From Candidatus Mediterraneibacter quadrami (lineage in GTDB: Bacteria > Bacillota > Clostridia > Lachnospirales > Lachnospiraceae): a stretch of 64,000 bases of DNA. Both the position numbers and the translations under genes were made by a program. The notes under the pieces were generated by a model, which was not told the DNA's origin, did not search any database, and saw only the letters and a program-made list of their open reading frames with translations. The DNA lies in assembly GCA_019120575.1 (NCBI GenBank), contig DWUU01000024.1, positions 36,769 to 100,768 of the forward strand, read 5' to 3'. Shown here piece by piece: positions 10,856 through 21,960 of this stretch (position 1 is its first letter; the number at the start of each line of letters is the position of its first letter).

Positions 10856-11229
10856 TAATTCTCAGCTCCGTTATATGAATCTCGGTTTACTTCATCTATT
10901 TTTCTGCTGATATTTACGCCATATTCAATGGACTGGTCCGCAATAAACCGGATCTCCGGCGTATTGCGCATATTTACGGTCCGCGCAAGTTCACGGCGGA
11001 TATACCCTTCTGCGCTCTGCAGACCCTTAAGCGTATCCTGCCGTGCCTTCTCATCCCCCAGAACACTGATGTAGGCTTTGCACGTCTTCAGATCCGGAGC
11101 AACTTCCACCGCCACGACGGATGTCATCGGCGCGACTCTCGGATCCTTGATCCCGTTCTGAAGGATATTGCTCAGTTCTCTCTGCACTTCCGCATTGATC
11201 CGTGTGTTTTTGATACTGTTTTTTCTCAT
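10855..11229 (-). CDS. rbfA: ribosome-binding factor A
   Basis: RINAEVQRELSNILQNGIKDPRV; position in the nusA-infB operon. Confidence 0.95.
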   Translation of the reverse strand: MRKNSIKNTRINAEVQRELSNILQNGIKDPRVAPMTSVVAVEVAPDLKTCKAYISVLGDEKARQDTLKGLQSAEGYIRRELARTVNMRNTPEIRFIADQSIEYGVNISRKIDEVNRDSYNGAEN

Positions 11230-11260
11230 TGCCGCTCCTTTATATTTGTCTGCGTCAGGT

Positions 11261-13978
11261 TTATCTGCGCTCGATCTCAACCATCTTGTACGCCTCTACC
11301 TGATCGCCTTCTTTGATGTCATTGTAGTTTTCAAATACAAATCCGCACTCGTATCCGGATCTTACTTCCTTCACGTCGTCCTTGAAACGCTTCAGAGATG
11401 CAAGCGGTCCGTCGAATACGACGATTCCGTCGCGGATCAGACGGCAGGAACAGTTCCGTTCGAAAATACCGTCCTGAACGTAAGCGCCCGCGATGGTTCC
11501 CACGCCGGAAGCCTTGAATGTCTGACGGACTTCGGCGTGTCCGAGGATCTTCTCCTCGAATACCGGATCCAGCATGCCTTTCATGGCCGCCTCCACGTCT
11601 TCGATGGCATTGTAGATCACGCGGTAAAGCCGCACATCCACGCCCTCGCGCTCGGCGATATCTTTTGCGGTTGCATCCGGACGCACGTTGAATCCGATGA
11701 TGATGGCATTGGAGGCGGACGCAAGGATCACGTCAGACTCATTGATGGCGCCGACGCCGCCGTGGATCACCTTGATCACCACTTCATCATTGGAAAGCTT
11801 CAGAAGACTCTGCTTCAACGCTTCCACAGATCCCTGAACATCAGCCTTCACAACGATATCCAGTTCTTTTAAGCTGCCTTCCTGGATCTGGCTGAACAGG
11901 TCGTCAAGGGACATCCTGGACTTCGTCTCATCAAGCAGCTTCACTTTGTTCTGTGCGATAAAGGTCTCCGCAAAGCTTCTTGCCTCTTTCTCGTTCTCGC
12001 ATCCCACGAACACTTCACCTGCGTTCGGCACCTCATTGAGACCGAGAATCTCTACCGGCTGGGACGGTCCTGCTTCTCTGACGCGTCTTCCTTTGTCGTC
12101 CATCATCGCGCGGACACGTCCGTGTGCGCTTCCGGCCGCGATGGCGTCGCCCACATGAAGCGTACCTTTCTGTACAAGAACGGTCGCCACAGAACCTTTT
12201 CCTTTATCCAGCTCCGCCTCGATCACAAGGCCTCTTGCGGCACGGTCCGGGTTCGCTTTCAGTTCCATGACCTCCGCCGTGAGGAGGATCATCTCCAGAA
12301 GTTCCGGGATGCCTTCTTTGGTGTGTGCGGAAACCGGTACGAAGATCGTACTTCCGCCCCAGTCTTCAGGGATCAGCTCATACTCGGTCAGTTCCTGTTT
12401 CACACGCTCGATGTTTGCGCCCGGTTTATCAATCTTGTTGATGGCAACAATGATCTCGACGCCTGCCGCTCTGGCGTGGTTGATGGCCTCCACGGTCTGG
12501 GGCATCACGCCGTCGTCGGCAGCGACCACGAGGATGGCGATGTCCGTAGAGCTTGCGCCTCTCATACGCATGGCTGTGAACGCCTCATGTCCCGGTGTGT
12601 CAAGGAACGTGATCTTCTCTCCGTTTACCTCTACCATATATGCGCCGATATGCTGGGTAATTCCTCCGGCCTCGCGGTCGGTGACATTTGTATGGCGGAT
12701 GGCATCAAGAAGGGAGGTTTTACCGTGGTCTACGTGACCCATTACACATACGACCGGCGGACGTTTCACCATCAGGCTTTCGTCCTCTTCATCCTCTTTC
12801 AGCAGTTCTTCGATCACATCCACGACTTCCTCTTTCTCGCAGAGAACGTCAAATTCCAGTGCGATCTCTTCCGCCGTCTCGTAATCCACTTCCTGGTTCA
12901 CCGTATAAACTTTGCCCTGAAGGAACAGTTTTTTAATGATTACGGACGGAACGACTTTCATCTTATCCGCCAGTTCCTGGATCGTAAGAACCTCGGGGAT
13001 CGTGATCTGTTTGATCTTCTCCTCCTTCTTTTCCTGCTTCGGCTGCGGTTTCTTCACATCAGCAGTCTGCTTCTGTTTGCGGTTCTTTCTGCCTTTTCCC
13101 TCAAACGCTTCATCTCTGTATTCTTTCTTTTTGTTGTCACGCTCTTTGTCTTTTGCCTTGTTCCGCTGGTTCTTCTGCTGATCCATCATTGGAGCAGCCA
13201 CCTCATCCCTGCGGGAATCCCTCCGGTCATTTCTTCCTCCCGGAGCGCCGGAACGCTGATCGCGGCCGCCTCTCTCCTGACTGCCTGACCGCTCTGCGTT
13301 AAACGGCCGGCTGCCTCTTGCCGGTCTGTCTTCGCCGTTCCGGCGGGCCGGGCGTTGATCCTGTCTGGGCTGTCTGGACTCTGCACCCCGGTTCTCGCCG
13401 GACGGTCTGCCCTCTCCGGACGGACGTACCGGACGATCCTCCGCCGGACGTGCCGGACGATCTCCTGCCGGGCGTGCCGAACGGTCCCCTGCGGAACGTG
13501 CCGGGCGGTCTCCTGCCGGACGCGCCGGACGGTCTCCTGCCGGACGCGCCGGACGGTCCCCTGCCGGGCGTACCGGACGTTCTCCTGCCGGGCGTGCCGG
13601 GCGTGCCGGGCGTTCTCCTGCCGGACGTGCCGGACGCTCTCCTGCCGGACGTGCCGGACGCTGCTGGGGACGGGAGCCCTGGATCCGGCTGCTGTTCCTG
13701 GAGTTCTGGGGACGGATCACGAAGGCCAGGTTTTTCTTCTTCGGCGCGGCATTCTCCTTTGCCCCTTCCGCCTCAGCCGGCTTATCCGCCGCCCCGGCTT
13801 CTGATTTCTTCACCTCATGCTTCGAAGACATTTCACTGCGGATCTCATCGGCAACGCTGTCCTCCACCGCGCTCATGTGGTTCTTAACCTCCACATTTTT
13901 CTTCTGAAGCATTTCCACCAGTTCTTTATTCTCAATCCCCAGCTCTTTCGCCAGTTCATGTACCCTCATTTTCGTCAT
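11261..13978 (-). CDS. infB: translation initiation factor IF-2
   Basis: [26 protein letters not shown]; start at [14 protein letters not shown]. Confidence 0.97.
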   Translation of the reverse strand: MTKMRVHELAKELGIENKELVEMLQKKNVEVKNHMSAVEDSVADEIRSEMSSKHEVKKSEAGAADKPAEAEGAKENAAPKKKNLAFVIRPQNSRNSSRIQGSRPQQRPARPAGERPARPAGERPARPARPAGERPVRPAGDRPARPAGDRPARPAGDRPARSAGDRSARPAGDRPARPAEDRPVRPSGEGRPSGENRGAESRQPRQDQRPARRNGEDRPARGSRPFNAERSGSQERGGRDQRSGAPGGRNDRRDSRRDEVAAPMMDQQKNQRNKAKDKERDNKKKEYRDEAFEGKGRKNRKQKQTADVKKPQPKQEKKEEKIKQITIPEVLTIQELADKMKVVPSVIIKKLFLQGKVYTVNQEVDYETAEEIALEFDVLCEKEEVVDVIEELLKEDEEDESLMVKRPPVVCVMGHVDHGKTSLLDAIRHTNVTDREAGGITQHIGAYMVEVNGEKITFLDTPGHEAFTAMRMRGASSTDIAILVVAADDGVMPQTVEAINHARAAGVEIIVAINKIDKPGANIERVKQELTEYELIPEDWGGSTIFVPVSAHTKEGIPELLEMILLTAEVMELKANPDRAARGLVIEAELDKGKGSVATVLVQKGTLHVGDAIAAGSAHGRVRAMMDDKGRRVREAGPSQPVEILGLNEVPNAGEVFVGCENEKEARSFAETFIAQNKVKLLDETKSRMSLDDLFSQIQEGSLKELDIVVKADVQGSVEALKQSLLKLSNDEVVIKVIHGGVGAINESDVILASASNAIIIGFNVRPDATAKDIAEREGVDVRLYRVIYNAIEDVEAAMKGMLDPVFEEKILGHAEVRQTFKASGVGTIAGAYVQDGIFERNCSCRLIRDGIVVFDGPLASLKRFKDDVKEVRSGYECGFVFENYNDIKEGDQVEAYKMVEIERR
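13412..13660 (-). repeat. in-frame 24-bp tandem repeat in infB encoding about ten RPARPAG(E/D) units
   Basis: [83 protein letters not shown]. Confidence 0.9.
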
Positions 13979-13991
13979 ACAAACTACCTCC

Positions 13992-14309
13992 TTATGCAAT
14001 CTGATTATTAAGCTCTTTCTGAATCCCGTCTGCAAAACCTTCGTCCAATATCGCCAGAGATGCACGGAATTCTTTTCCCATTGCATGCCCTAAGGTATCT
14101 TTATCTCCGTATATATAGATTGGAACTCTGTAAAATTTACACATATCCCGAAATTTCTTTTTCGTATTGTCTGAAGCATCCGACGCCACGATCACCAGTC
14201 TGGCGCGGCCTGATTTAACCTCACTCTCGGTCATCATCTCGCCGCTTGCGCACCGGCCGGCTTTCATGGCCAGACTGATCAGAGACAGCGCTTTATCACG
14301 TTTATTCAA
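13992..14309 (-). CDS. L7Ae/L30e/S12e family ribosomal/K-turn protein (YlxQ-like)
   Basis: 105 aa, LGLA-like [25 protein letters not shown]..., between infB and ylxR. Confidence 0.85.
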   Translation of the reverse strand: MNKRDKALSLISLAMKAGRCASGEMMTESEVKSGRARLVIVASDASDNTKKKFRDMCKFYRVPIYIYGDKDTLGHAMGKEFRASLAILDEGFADGIQKELNNQIA

Positions 14310-14574
14310 TCCCGTCCATCTCCTTTTCCAGTCTGTCGTACACCTCTTCCGGTATCTGCTGTCTGAATGAGCGCTCCAGCCCTCTGGACTTTACCGCTTT
14401 GCGGAAGCATTCCACCGAGCGGCAGATATAGGCGCCGCGCCCGTTCTTCTTCCCGTCTGCATCCACCAGGAACTCACCGGTCTCCGTCTTCAGTATACGC
14501 ATCAGGTCTTTTTTCGGCTTCATTTCACCGCACCCTACGCATTTTCTCATTGGGATTTTCTTCTTTACTGCCAA
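14302..14574 (-). CDS. ylxR: YlxR family RNA-binding protein
   Basis: MRKCVGCGEMKPKKDLMRI...GRGAYIC. Confidence 0.93.
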   Translation of the reverse strand: MAVKKKIPMRKCVGCGEMKPKKDLMRILKTETGEFLVDADGKKNGRGAYICRSVECFRKAVKSRGLERSFRQQIPEEVYDRLEKEMDGIE

Positions 14575-14591
14575 ATAATCCTCTCCTTCAG

Positions 14592-15764
14592 TCAGACATT
14601 GCTGTCCTCGTAGTTCTCTTCATAATCGTCGTAGTATTCATCATCATACGCTTCATCATAATCCCCGGTATAGCCTTCTTCACTCGTGATGCCGAGCTGC
14701 TCCATATAATTCTCCGGGAGATCTCCTGCCTCGATGGCCTGCGTCTCGCTCTTAATATCAATCTTGTAACCGGTAAGTTTTGCTGCAAGGCGGGCGTTCT
14801 GTCCTTCCTTGCCGATGGCGAGCGACAGCTGGTAGTCCGGCACGATGACATTGGCGATCTTCTCTTCCGGATCCGCCATGACAGAGATCACTTTCGCCGG
14901 GCTCAGCGCATTTTCAATCAGCAGCGCCGGGTTTTCATCCCAGTTGATGATATCGATCTTCTCGCCGCGGAGTTCCTGAACAACCGCATTTACCCTTGCC
15001 CCGTTAAGGCCTACGCACGCGCCCACCGGATCCACGTTCGGATCATTGGACCAGACAGCCATCTTCGTACGGGAGCCGGCCTCGCGGGCAATGCTCTTGA
15101 TCTCCACGGTTCCGTCCCGCACCTCGGCAACCTCCGCCTCAAAGAGACGCTTTACAAGTTCCGGATGGGTGCGTGACACGAGGATCTTCGGTCCGCGGGG
15201 CGTGTTTTTCACTTCAACCACATACAGCTTGATGCGGTCGGTCGGTTTGAACGTCTCGCCTTTGACCTGCTCGTTTTCCGTCAGCATGGCATCCGCTCTT
15301 CCGAGATTGATGCTGATATTCTTTCCGACATAACGCTGAACGATACCGGTCACAATATCTTTCTCTTTCTCAAAGTACTGATCAAATACGACTTTGCGCT
15401 CCTCCTCGCGAATCTTCTGGAGGATCAGGTTTTTCGCGTTCTGGGTCGCGATCCGGCCGAACTCTTTGGACTGAACCGGGATCTGCGCCACATCGCCGAC
15501 CTGAAGGGCCGGATCGATCTTCTCCGCGTCTTCCAGTGAGATCTCCAGCGCCGGGTTCTCCACTTCCTCCACTACATTTTTCTCCGCATATACAGCATAG
15601 TCGCATGTGTCGCGGTCCATGACAACTTTAATGTTGTCCGCGGTGCCGAAATGGTTCTTGCAGGCGCTCAGAAGCGAATTTTCAATCGCATCCATCATAA
15701 CGTCCCTGCTGATGTTTTTCTCCTTCTCGAGAATTGTCAATGCCTCCATTAACTCTGTGTTCAT
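14592..15764 (-). CDS. nusA: transcription termination/antitermination protein NusA
   Basis: S1-KH-KH: VGACVGLNGARVNAVVQELRGEKIDIINW, SLAIGKEGQNARLAAKLTGYKIDI. Confidence 0.97.
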   Translation of the reverse strand: MNTELMEALTILEKEKNISRDVMMDAIENSLLSACKNHFGTADNIKVVMDRDTCDYAVYAEKNVVEEVENPALEISLEDAEKIDPALQVGDVAQIPVQSKEFGRIATQNAKNLILQKIREEERKVVFDQYFEKEKDIVTGIVQRYVGKNISINLGRADAMLTENEQVKGETFKPTDRIKLYVVEVKNTPRGPKILVSRTHPELVKRLFEAEVAEVRDGTVEIKSIAREAGSRTKMAVWSNDPNVDPVGACVGLNGARVNAVVQELRGEKIDIINWDENPALLIENALSPAKVISVMADPEEKIANVIVPDYQLSLAIGKEGQNARLAAKLTGYKIDIKSETQAIEAGDLPENYMEQLGITSEEGYTGDYDEAYDDEYYDDYEENYEDSNV

Positions 15765-15787
15765 TCCTTGCTTCCTCCTGATATAAA

Positions 15788-16255
15788 TTAAAAATCCAAA
15801 GCCAGACGGATCAGCGCGATTTCGCTGCGCTCAAAAGTCTGTTCTGTATCATCTTCATAGGTGATCGTAACCGTGTTCTCATCATATGCCTTCAGAAGTC
15901 CGACAAATTCTTTCTGGTGGCTGATGGCACGGTACGTGCGTATCTCAACTTCCCTGCCGATGCTCCGGGCGAAATCCTTCTCCTTCTTCAGCGGCCGGCC
16001 AAGCCCCGGGGAGCTCACCTCAAATACGTAGGCATCCTCGATATAGTCTTTCTCATCCAGGATATCCGAGAAACGTCTGCTGACCGCCTCGCAGTCATCC
16101 ACCGTAATCCCGCCGGGCTTATCGATGTACGTCCTCAGATACCAGGTGCCGCCCTCTTTGACATACTCCACATCCACGAGCTCGAAGCCGAGTTCTGTGA
16201 CGACCGGCTCGATCAGCCGTTCGGTCGTCTGTTCATATTCCTCTCTTCTGGACAC
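15788..16255 (-). CDS. rimP: ribosome maturation factor RimP
   Basis: GFELVDVEYVKEGGTWYLRTYIDKPGGITVDDCEAVSR. Confidence 0.96.
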   Translation of the reverse strand: MSRREEYEQTTERLIEPVVTELGFELVDVEYVKEGGTWYLRTYIDKPGGITVDDCEAVSRRFSDILDEKDYIEDAYVFEVSSPGLGRPLKKEKDFARSIGREVEIRTYRAISHQKEFVGLLKAYDENTVTITYEDDTEQTFERSEIALIRLALDF

Positions 16256-16297
16256 TTTGCAACTTCCTTTCCGCGGTATTTTGCCGCACCAACAAAG

Positions 16298-16321
16298 AAG
16301 AGTGAACTTTCGTTCACTCTT
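16298..16321 (-). terminator. stem-loop between parC-like gene and rimP
   Basis: AAGAGTGAAC TTTC GTTCACTCTT perfect 10-bp stem. Confidence 0.55.
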
Positions 16322-16403
16322 CTGCCGGAATCTATTATGTAACTGTGGTTAGTATAGCACCGGCTTCCGGTAAATGCAAGGGGTTATTTCAAAAAAACTG
16401 CGA

Positions 16404-18647
16404 TTATCCGCGGTATTTCGTCCCCGCACCGTCCCGTTTCGCCTGCTTAAGCCGGTTCAGCGTCACTTCTTTATCATTATAGCTGATCTTTGTCTCCGTT
16501 CCCTCTTCAAACAGATAGACATGTTCCAGCTCATCTTTTTTCTGGAGCCGGATCCCCCGGACGCCCAGGGCGCCTTTCTTTTTCACCGGGATCTCGGAGG
16601 CCGGGAACCGGAGGAAATAGCCGTTCGCCGTCTGGAGCACCGCATTCTGGGTGTCATTTACGACTTTCACCTCGATCAGTCGGTCCTCATCCTGCAGCTT
16701 CGTGGCTGCGATAGTCCGTTTTGTAACCTGGAATTCCGCGCCTTCAACTTTCTTGATCATGCCTTTTGCCGTGGCAAAGAGGAGCCATGAGAACCGCATC
16801 TGCTCCGCATCGCACACCATGACGATCTGCTCGCTGGCCGTATCGTAGTTGCTGATATTGTCGAGCGGCGTACCCTTGTCCCGGAATTTTCCATAAGGAA
16901 CATCCAGCACTTTCACCTGGTGCATCTTTCCGGTGTCCGTGAAGACGCAGAGCCTTCCGGTGTTCATGCAGTGCACGATATACCGGTTCTCGCTGTCCGC
17001 CGCCTCCCTGTTCCGTTCATAGACCGACGTATCGATCGTTCTCGCATACCCGAAGCGGTCCATCAGGAATACCACTTCCTGCTCCTCGATCTTATTTTCT
17101 TCAAAGACCGCCTCCCCGGCATTTTCGATCACCGTGCGGCGCTTCCGGCCGTATTCTTTCTTATATGAATCCAGTTCATCCATGATCACGCCGGCCATGG
17201 AGTCATAATTATTCAGGATATCCTCGTACCGGGCGATGTTTTTCAGCGTCTGCTCGTGCTCCGCGCGCAGGGCCTGGATCTCAAGCCCGATCAGGCGGTA
17301 CAGGCGCATCTCCAGGATGGCTGTCGCCTGACGCTCCGTAAAGCGAAGCATGGACGCCATCTTTTTCGAGATATTGGATTTGAATTTAATATTGTCGGTC
17401 ACACCGTTCACAAGACATGCCCGGGCGTCTTTGACCGATTTACTTCCCCGGAGGATCTCGATCACCAGATCGATCACATCACAGGCTTTGATCAGGCCTT
17501 CCTGAACCTCGCTCTTCTCCCGCTCCTTTGCAAGCAGGGTCTGATATTTCCGCGTCGCCAGTTCAAACTGGAAGTCCACATGATATTCAATGATCTTCTT
17601 CAGTCCCAGCGTCTCCGGGCGCCCGTCCGCCACGGCCAGCATATTGACGCCGAAGGTGTCTTCCAGGCGGGTCTTCTTGTAGAGCATATTTTTCAGATTC
17701 TCCACATCCGCCCCGCGCTTCAGCTCCAGAACGATGCGGATCCCCTCTTTGGAAGACTGATTGGATATGTCAACGATATCCGTGGTCTTCTTCGATTCGA
17801 CCAGAGAAGCCACGTCATTGAGGAACTTGCTGATGCCGCTTCCGATCATCGTGTAGGGGATCTCACTGATCACCAGTTGTTTCTTCCCGCCTTTTAATTC
17901 TTCAACCTCCACTTTTCCGCGAATCCTGATCTTGCCCTGCCCGGTCTCATAGATCCCTGGAAGGTCGTCTTTGTTGACTACAATTCCGCCGGTCGGGAAA
18001 TCCGGTCCTTTGATATATTTCATCAGCTGCCGGGTGCTGATGGCGTCATTCTTCATATAGGCCTTGACCGCATCCACAACCTCTGCAAGATTATGGGTCG
18101 GGATGCTGGTCGCCATGCCGACGGCGATCCCCTCGGCCCCGTTTACGAGCAGGTTCGGGATCCGCATCGGAAGAACCAGCGGCTCCTTCTCCGTCTCGTC
18201 AAAGTTGGGCCCGAAGTCAATCACATTTTTATCCAGATCGGCCAGGCATACTTCCTGGGTAAACTTTGTCAGTCTGGCCTCCGTGTAACGCATGGCCGCG
18301 GCGCCGTCCCCCTCGATCGAACCGAAGTTTCCGTGGCCGTCCACCAGGATCTGCCCTTTCTTGAAATCCTGGGCCATGACAACCAGCGCTTCGTAGATCG
18401 AGCTGTCCCCGTGCGGATGGTATTTACCCATAGTGTCTCCAACGATGCGGGCGCATTTCCGATATGGTTTGTCATAGCGGATGCCCAGCTCGTACATATC
18501 GTAAAGGGTTCGCCGCTGTACCGGTTTGAGACCGTCGCGCACGTCCGGGAGGGCACGGGATATAATCACGCTCATGGCGTAATCAATATATGATTTTTTC
18601 ATAAGGTCGGAATATTCGGTCCTTATGATCTGTGTCTCGCTGTTCAT
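16404..18647 (-). CDS. parC: type IIA DNA topoisomerase subunit A (topoisomerase IV ParC-like)
   Basis: [44 protein letters not shown]; no canonical QRRGGKG GyrA box seen. Confidence 0.85.
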   Translation of the reverse strand: MNSETQIIRTEYSDLMKKSYIDYAMSVIISRALPDVRDGLKPVQRRTLYDMYELGIRYDKPYRKCARIVGDTMGKYHPHGDSSIYEALVVMAQDFKKGQILVDGHGNFGSIEGDGAAAMRYTEARLTKFTQEVCLADLDKNVIDFGPNFDETEKEPLVLPMRIPNLLVNGAEGIAVGMATSIPTHNLAEVVDAVKAYMKNDAISTRQLMKYIKGPDFPTGGIVVNKDDLPGIYETGQGKIRIRGKVEVEELKGGKKQLVISEIPYTMIGSGISKFLNDVASLVESKKTTDIVDISNQSSKEGIRIVLELKRGADVENLKNMLYKKTRLEDTFGVNMLAVADGRPETLGLKKIIEYHVDFQFELATRKYQTLLAKEREKSEVQEGLIKACDVIDLVIEILRGSKSVKDARACLVNGVTDNIKFKSNISKKMASMLRFTERQATAILEMRLYRLIGLEIQALRAEHEQTLKNIARYEDILNNYDSMAGVIMDELDSYKKEYGRKRRTVIENAGEAVFEENKIEEQEVVFLMDRFGYARTIDTSVYERNREAADSENRYIVHCMNTGRLCVFTDTGKMHQVKVLDVPYGKFRDKGTPLDNISNYDTASEQIVMVCDAEQMRFSWLLFATAKGMIKKVEGAEFQVTKRTIAATKLQDEDRLIEVKVVNDTQNAVLQTANGYFLRFPASEIPVKKKGALGVRGIRLQKKDELEHVYLFEEGTETKISYNDKEVTLNRLKQAKRDGAGTKYRG

Positions 18648-18694
18648 TCTATCTCTCCTTCATCCTCTGAGTCATTCCCGTCAGAGCCCTTTGC

Positions 18695-20617
18695 TCAGAC
18701 ATCCAGTTCCGCCTCTGTCGCATTTTCATAGATAAACGCGCGCCTCGGCGGGACCTCTGTGCCCATGAGCATCTCTGTCACGCTGGAGGCCATTCTGGCA
18801 TCCTCGATCTCAACCAGCTTCAGAAGCCGGCGCTCCGGATCCAGCGTAGTCTCCCAGAGCTGCTCTGCATCCATCTCGCCCAGACCTTTATAGCGCTGAA
18901 GCGTGAACGGCCCGGTATGATTCTTCCGGTAGCGTTCCAGCGCCTTATCGTCATAGAGGTACTCTTCCTCTCCGTTCTTCGGCATGGCCTTATAGAGCGG
19001 CGGCATGGCGATATAGACATGTCCCTCATAGATCAGCTCCGGCATAAACCGGTAGAACAGGGTCAGGAGCAGGGTGGAAATGTGGGCGCCGTCCACGTCC
19101 GCATCCGCCATGATAATGATCTTGTCGTAGCGGAGCTTCGTGATGTCGAAATCATTGCCGTATCCTTCGGAAAATCCGCATCCAAATGCATTGATCATCG
19201 TCTTGATCTCTGCGTTTGCAAGGATTTTGTCGATGCTTGCCTTCTCCACATTGAGGATCTTTCCGCGGATTGGAAGGATCGCCTGATAGTTCCGGTCCCG
19301 CGCCGTCTTGGCCGAACCGCCGGCGGAGTCACCCTCTACAATGAAGATCTCGCATTTCTTCGGATCGCGGCTCTCACAGTTGGCCAGTTTGCCGTTGCTG
19401 TCGAAGGAATATTTCTGCTTCGTCAGCAGATTGGTCTTCGCCTTCTCTTCCGTCTTCCGGATCTTCGCCGCTTTCTCCGCACTGGAGAGCACCGTCTTCA
19501 GCGTGTCCAGATTCCGGTCGAAATACCGGACGATTTCATCGCCGGACACTTTGCCAACCGCCTTCGCCGCGTCCGGGTTGTCCAGCTTGGTCTTCGTCTG
19601 CCCCTCAAACCGGGGATCCGGATGTTTGATCGAGATAATCGCAGTCATTCCGTTCCGGATATCCGCGCCGGTGAAATTTGCATCCTTTTCCTTCAGGATG
19701 CCAAGTTCCCGGGCATACTGGTTCATTACCGTTGTAAATGTGGTCTTGAATCCGGTCAGATGCGTGCCGCCCTCAGCGTTGTAGATATTGTTGCAGAAGC
19801 CGAGGACGTTCTCGTGGAATTCATTGACATACTGGAACGCCGCTTCCACTTCGATACCGTCTGCCGTGCCTTTAAAATAGACCGGCTCGTGCAGCGTATC
19901 TTTCTTCTTATTCAAATCTCTGATAAATCCCAGGATCCCATCCGGCTCATGGTACTCGATATGCTCCGGCTGTTCCAGGCGCTTATCGTCAAAAACGATC
20001 TTCAGCTCCGGATTCAGGTACGCCGTCTCGTGCAGCCGGCTCTTCACTTCCTCCGCACGGAACTTCGTTTTCTCAAAGATCGTATCGTCTGGGAGGAAGT
20101 TGATCGTCGTCCCGGTCTTTTTCGTTTTCCCGATCGTGGGCAGCAGACCCTTTTCCAGTTCAACCACCGGAATCCCCCGCTCATACCGGTCATGATGGAT
20201 GTATCCTTCCCGGCTGATCCGGACGTCCATATAAGCGGACAGCGCATTCACCACAGAGGAACCAACGCCGTGAAGTCCGCCGCTTGTCTTATAGGCTGCA
20301 TCATCGAACTTTCCGCCTGCATGGAGTGTGGTAAATACAAGTCTGGCAGCTGACACTCCTTTTTCATGCATGCCCACCGGCACCCCGCGCCCGTTGTCAG
20401 AAACCGTTGCAGACCCGTCTTTTTCAAGCGTCACATGGATCTCCGAACAATAACCGGCCAGATGCTCATCCACCGCATTATCCACGATCTCATAGATCAG
20501 ATGGTTCAGTCCTTTTGTGGAAACGCTTCCGATATACATTCCCGGACGTTTCCGGACGGCTTCCAGCCCTTCCAGCACCGTGATGCTTCCGGCATCATAT
20601 GTATTCTTCCCTGCCAT
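18695..20617 (-). CDS. parE: type IIA DNA topoisomerase subunit B (ParE/GyrB-like)
   Basis: LEGLEAVRKRPGMYIGS, VEGDSAGGSAKTARDRNYQAILPIRGKILN. Confidence 0.85.
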   Translation of the reverse strand: MAGKNTYDAGSITVLEGLEAVRKRPGMYIGSVSTKGLNHLIYEIVDNAVDEHLAGYCSEIHVTLEKDGSATVSDNGRGVPVGMHEKGVSAARLVFTTLHAGGKFDDAAYKTSGGLHGVGSSVVNALSAYMDVRISREGYIHHDRYERGIPVVELEKGLLPTIGKTKKTGTTINFLPDDTIFEKTKFRAEEVKSRLHETAYLNPELKIVFDDKRLEQPEHIEYHEPDGILGFIRDLNKKKDTLHEPVYFKGTADGIEVEAAFQYVNEFHENVLGFCNNIYNAEGGTHLTGFKTTFTTVMNQYARELGILKEKDANFTGADIRNGMTAIISIKHPDPRFEGQTKTKLDNPDAAKAVGKVSGDEIVRYFDRNLDTLKTVLSSAEKAAKIRKTEEKAKTNLLTKQKYSFDSNGKLANCESRDPKKCEIFIVEGDSAGGSAKTARDRNYQAILPIRGKILNVEKASIDKILANAEIKTMINAFGCGFSEGYGNDFDITKLRYDKIIIMADADVDGAHISTLLLTLFYRFMPELIYEGHVYIAMPPLYKAMPKNGEEEYLYDDKALERYRKNHTGPFTLQRYKGLGEMDAEQLWETTLDPERRLLKLVEIEDARMASSVTEMLMGTEVPPRRAFIYENATEAELDV

Positions 20618-20707
20618 TTACATTCTTCCTTTCGTTCTTCTACAAGTCCTGCCTGCAGAAATGCAGAACAATCCATCTGATACTATACCACAAGCAGTTG
20701 TGGTTTT

Positions 20708-21901
20708 TCAACTTGAAATAAGTACATCATACAGCAGTTCGGCAAGCGGCTCCATGGCATTTTTCATCTCTTCCACCGTATTCGTCTGCGCCCCTGCCTC
20801 CACCAGAAGCGTCTTCGGCAGAAGATGCATATTGTAACGGTAGGCTTTCAGATAAATATGCCGTGTAAATCCCGGATAGTACTTCTCCGCGGCAAGCTGC
20901 ATCTGCAGCGAAAAGGCAAGATTATCCTGAATATACGGATTTTTAAGATAGTCGATATCCCCGTTTGTCCTGGATCTGCTCAGTCCGTTGAAAAACATGA
21001 TCTTTGCCGTCGGCTTACTGTTAATCTCCGTGACCAGATGCGTACCCCTGGCAACCCCGTCCCGGTGAAGGTCGATCAGTACTTCAACGGACGGATGATC
21101 CTCCAGGATCTTTTCCACAGCCTCCCCCGCATATTCATAGGCCTTGCTCCGGTCAAGCTTTCCGCCGATCATATCATATACGCCTGTATCATGGATGGTT
21201 TCAATCCCTTTTTCATTCAGAAGTTCTGCCAGGTACGCCCCCACGCCCACAATACTTTCCGACGGATCTCTGGATTTTGAATCCGCAAACGTCTCCTGCG
21301 AATGGGTATGATAGATCAGAACCTTCGGGCCTTCTGTTTCTGTATCAATCTTCATACTCCTGCCAAGCAGGTCATCTGCATCAAGCTGGTCCGGACCGGT
21401 CACGGTGGAACTGTCCACCGTATAAAAATGCTCCAGAAGGTATTCATAATCCCGCAGTTTTTCAATGGAAATATCTGTTCCTGATACAGCCGGGGCGTCT
21501 GTTTTGTCCGAATGTTCTTCTTCCGGGATCTCGTCCGCCGCTTCGCCTTCTGAGCCCTGACCGTCCGCGGATACCTGTGCGTCCAGGATCCATGCCACCG
21601 TGTCTTCATCTTCCAGGACGGACTCCTGCCGGCTGTGCGTTTCAGCATAATCTACAAGGGGGATCCATTCAAGCGCCCGGTCCCGGACCCAGCTTCCCGG
21701 GTTCTCTTCGCCGGATCGTTCCGCCCGTTCCAGCACCGGAAGATACAGCTGCAGGGCCTGCTCCTGTAGCCATCCGTGCAGCCTGTACACCCGGCCCTCT
21801 CCGCCCGCCGCCAGACAGGTCCACAGAATCAGCAGCGCGGCGGATACTGCCGCCGCAGCCGCTTTCGTCTGTCTGGTGTTTGTCCTTATTGCATGCTTCA
21901 T
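20708..21901 (-). CDS. spoIIP: stage II sporulation protein P
   Basis: N-terminal TM; KVLIYHTHSQETF...DLHRDGV...LVEAGAQTNTVEEMKNAMEPLAELL. Confidence 0.92.
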   Translation of the reverse strand: MKHAIRTNTRQTKAAAAAVSAALLILWTCLAAGGEGRVYRLHGWLQEQALQLYLPVLERAERSGEENPGSWVRDRALEWIPLVDYAETHSRQESVLEDEDTVAWILDAQVSADGQGSEGEAADEIPEEEHSDKTDAPAVSGTDISIEKLRDYEYLLEHFYTVDSSTVTGPDQLDADDLLGRSMKIDTETEGPKVLIYHTHSQETFADSKSRDPSESIVGVGAYLAELLNEKGIETIHDTGVYDMIGGKLDRSKAYEYAGEAVEKILEDHPSVEVLIDLHRDGVARGTHLVTEINSKPTAKIMFFNGLSRSRTNGDIDYLKNPYIQDNLAFSLQMQLAAEKYYPGFTRHIYLKAYRYNMHLLPKTLLVEAGAQTNTVEEMKNAMEPLAELLYDVLISS

Positions 21902-21960
21902 ACAGCGGCAGCATCCCCTTCCCGCATATTCTCTGATATTGTATGCGGCGGATCCCGGGA

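Noticed and set aside
13318-13887. Plus-strand ORFs of Pro/Asp/Val/Leu repeats (e.g. [13 protein letters not shown])
   Set aside because: Antisense reading of the infB tandem repeat.
18917-20353. 478-aa plus-strand ORF
   Set aside because: Antisense shadow of parE; the opposite frame has clear topoisomerase motifs.
16404-20617. gyrA/gyrB rather than parC/parE
   Set aside because: Not fully excluded, but no canonical QRRGGKG GyrA box was found in the A subunit and the context is not an origin region.
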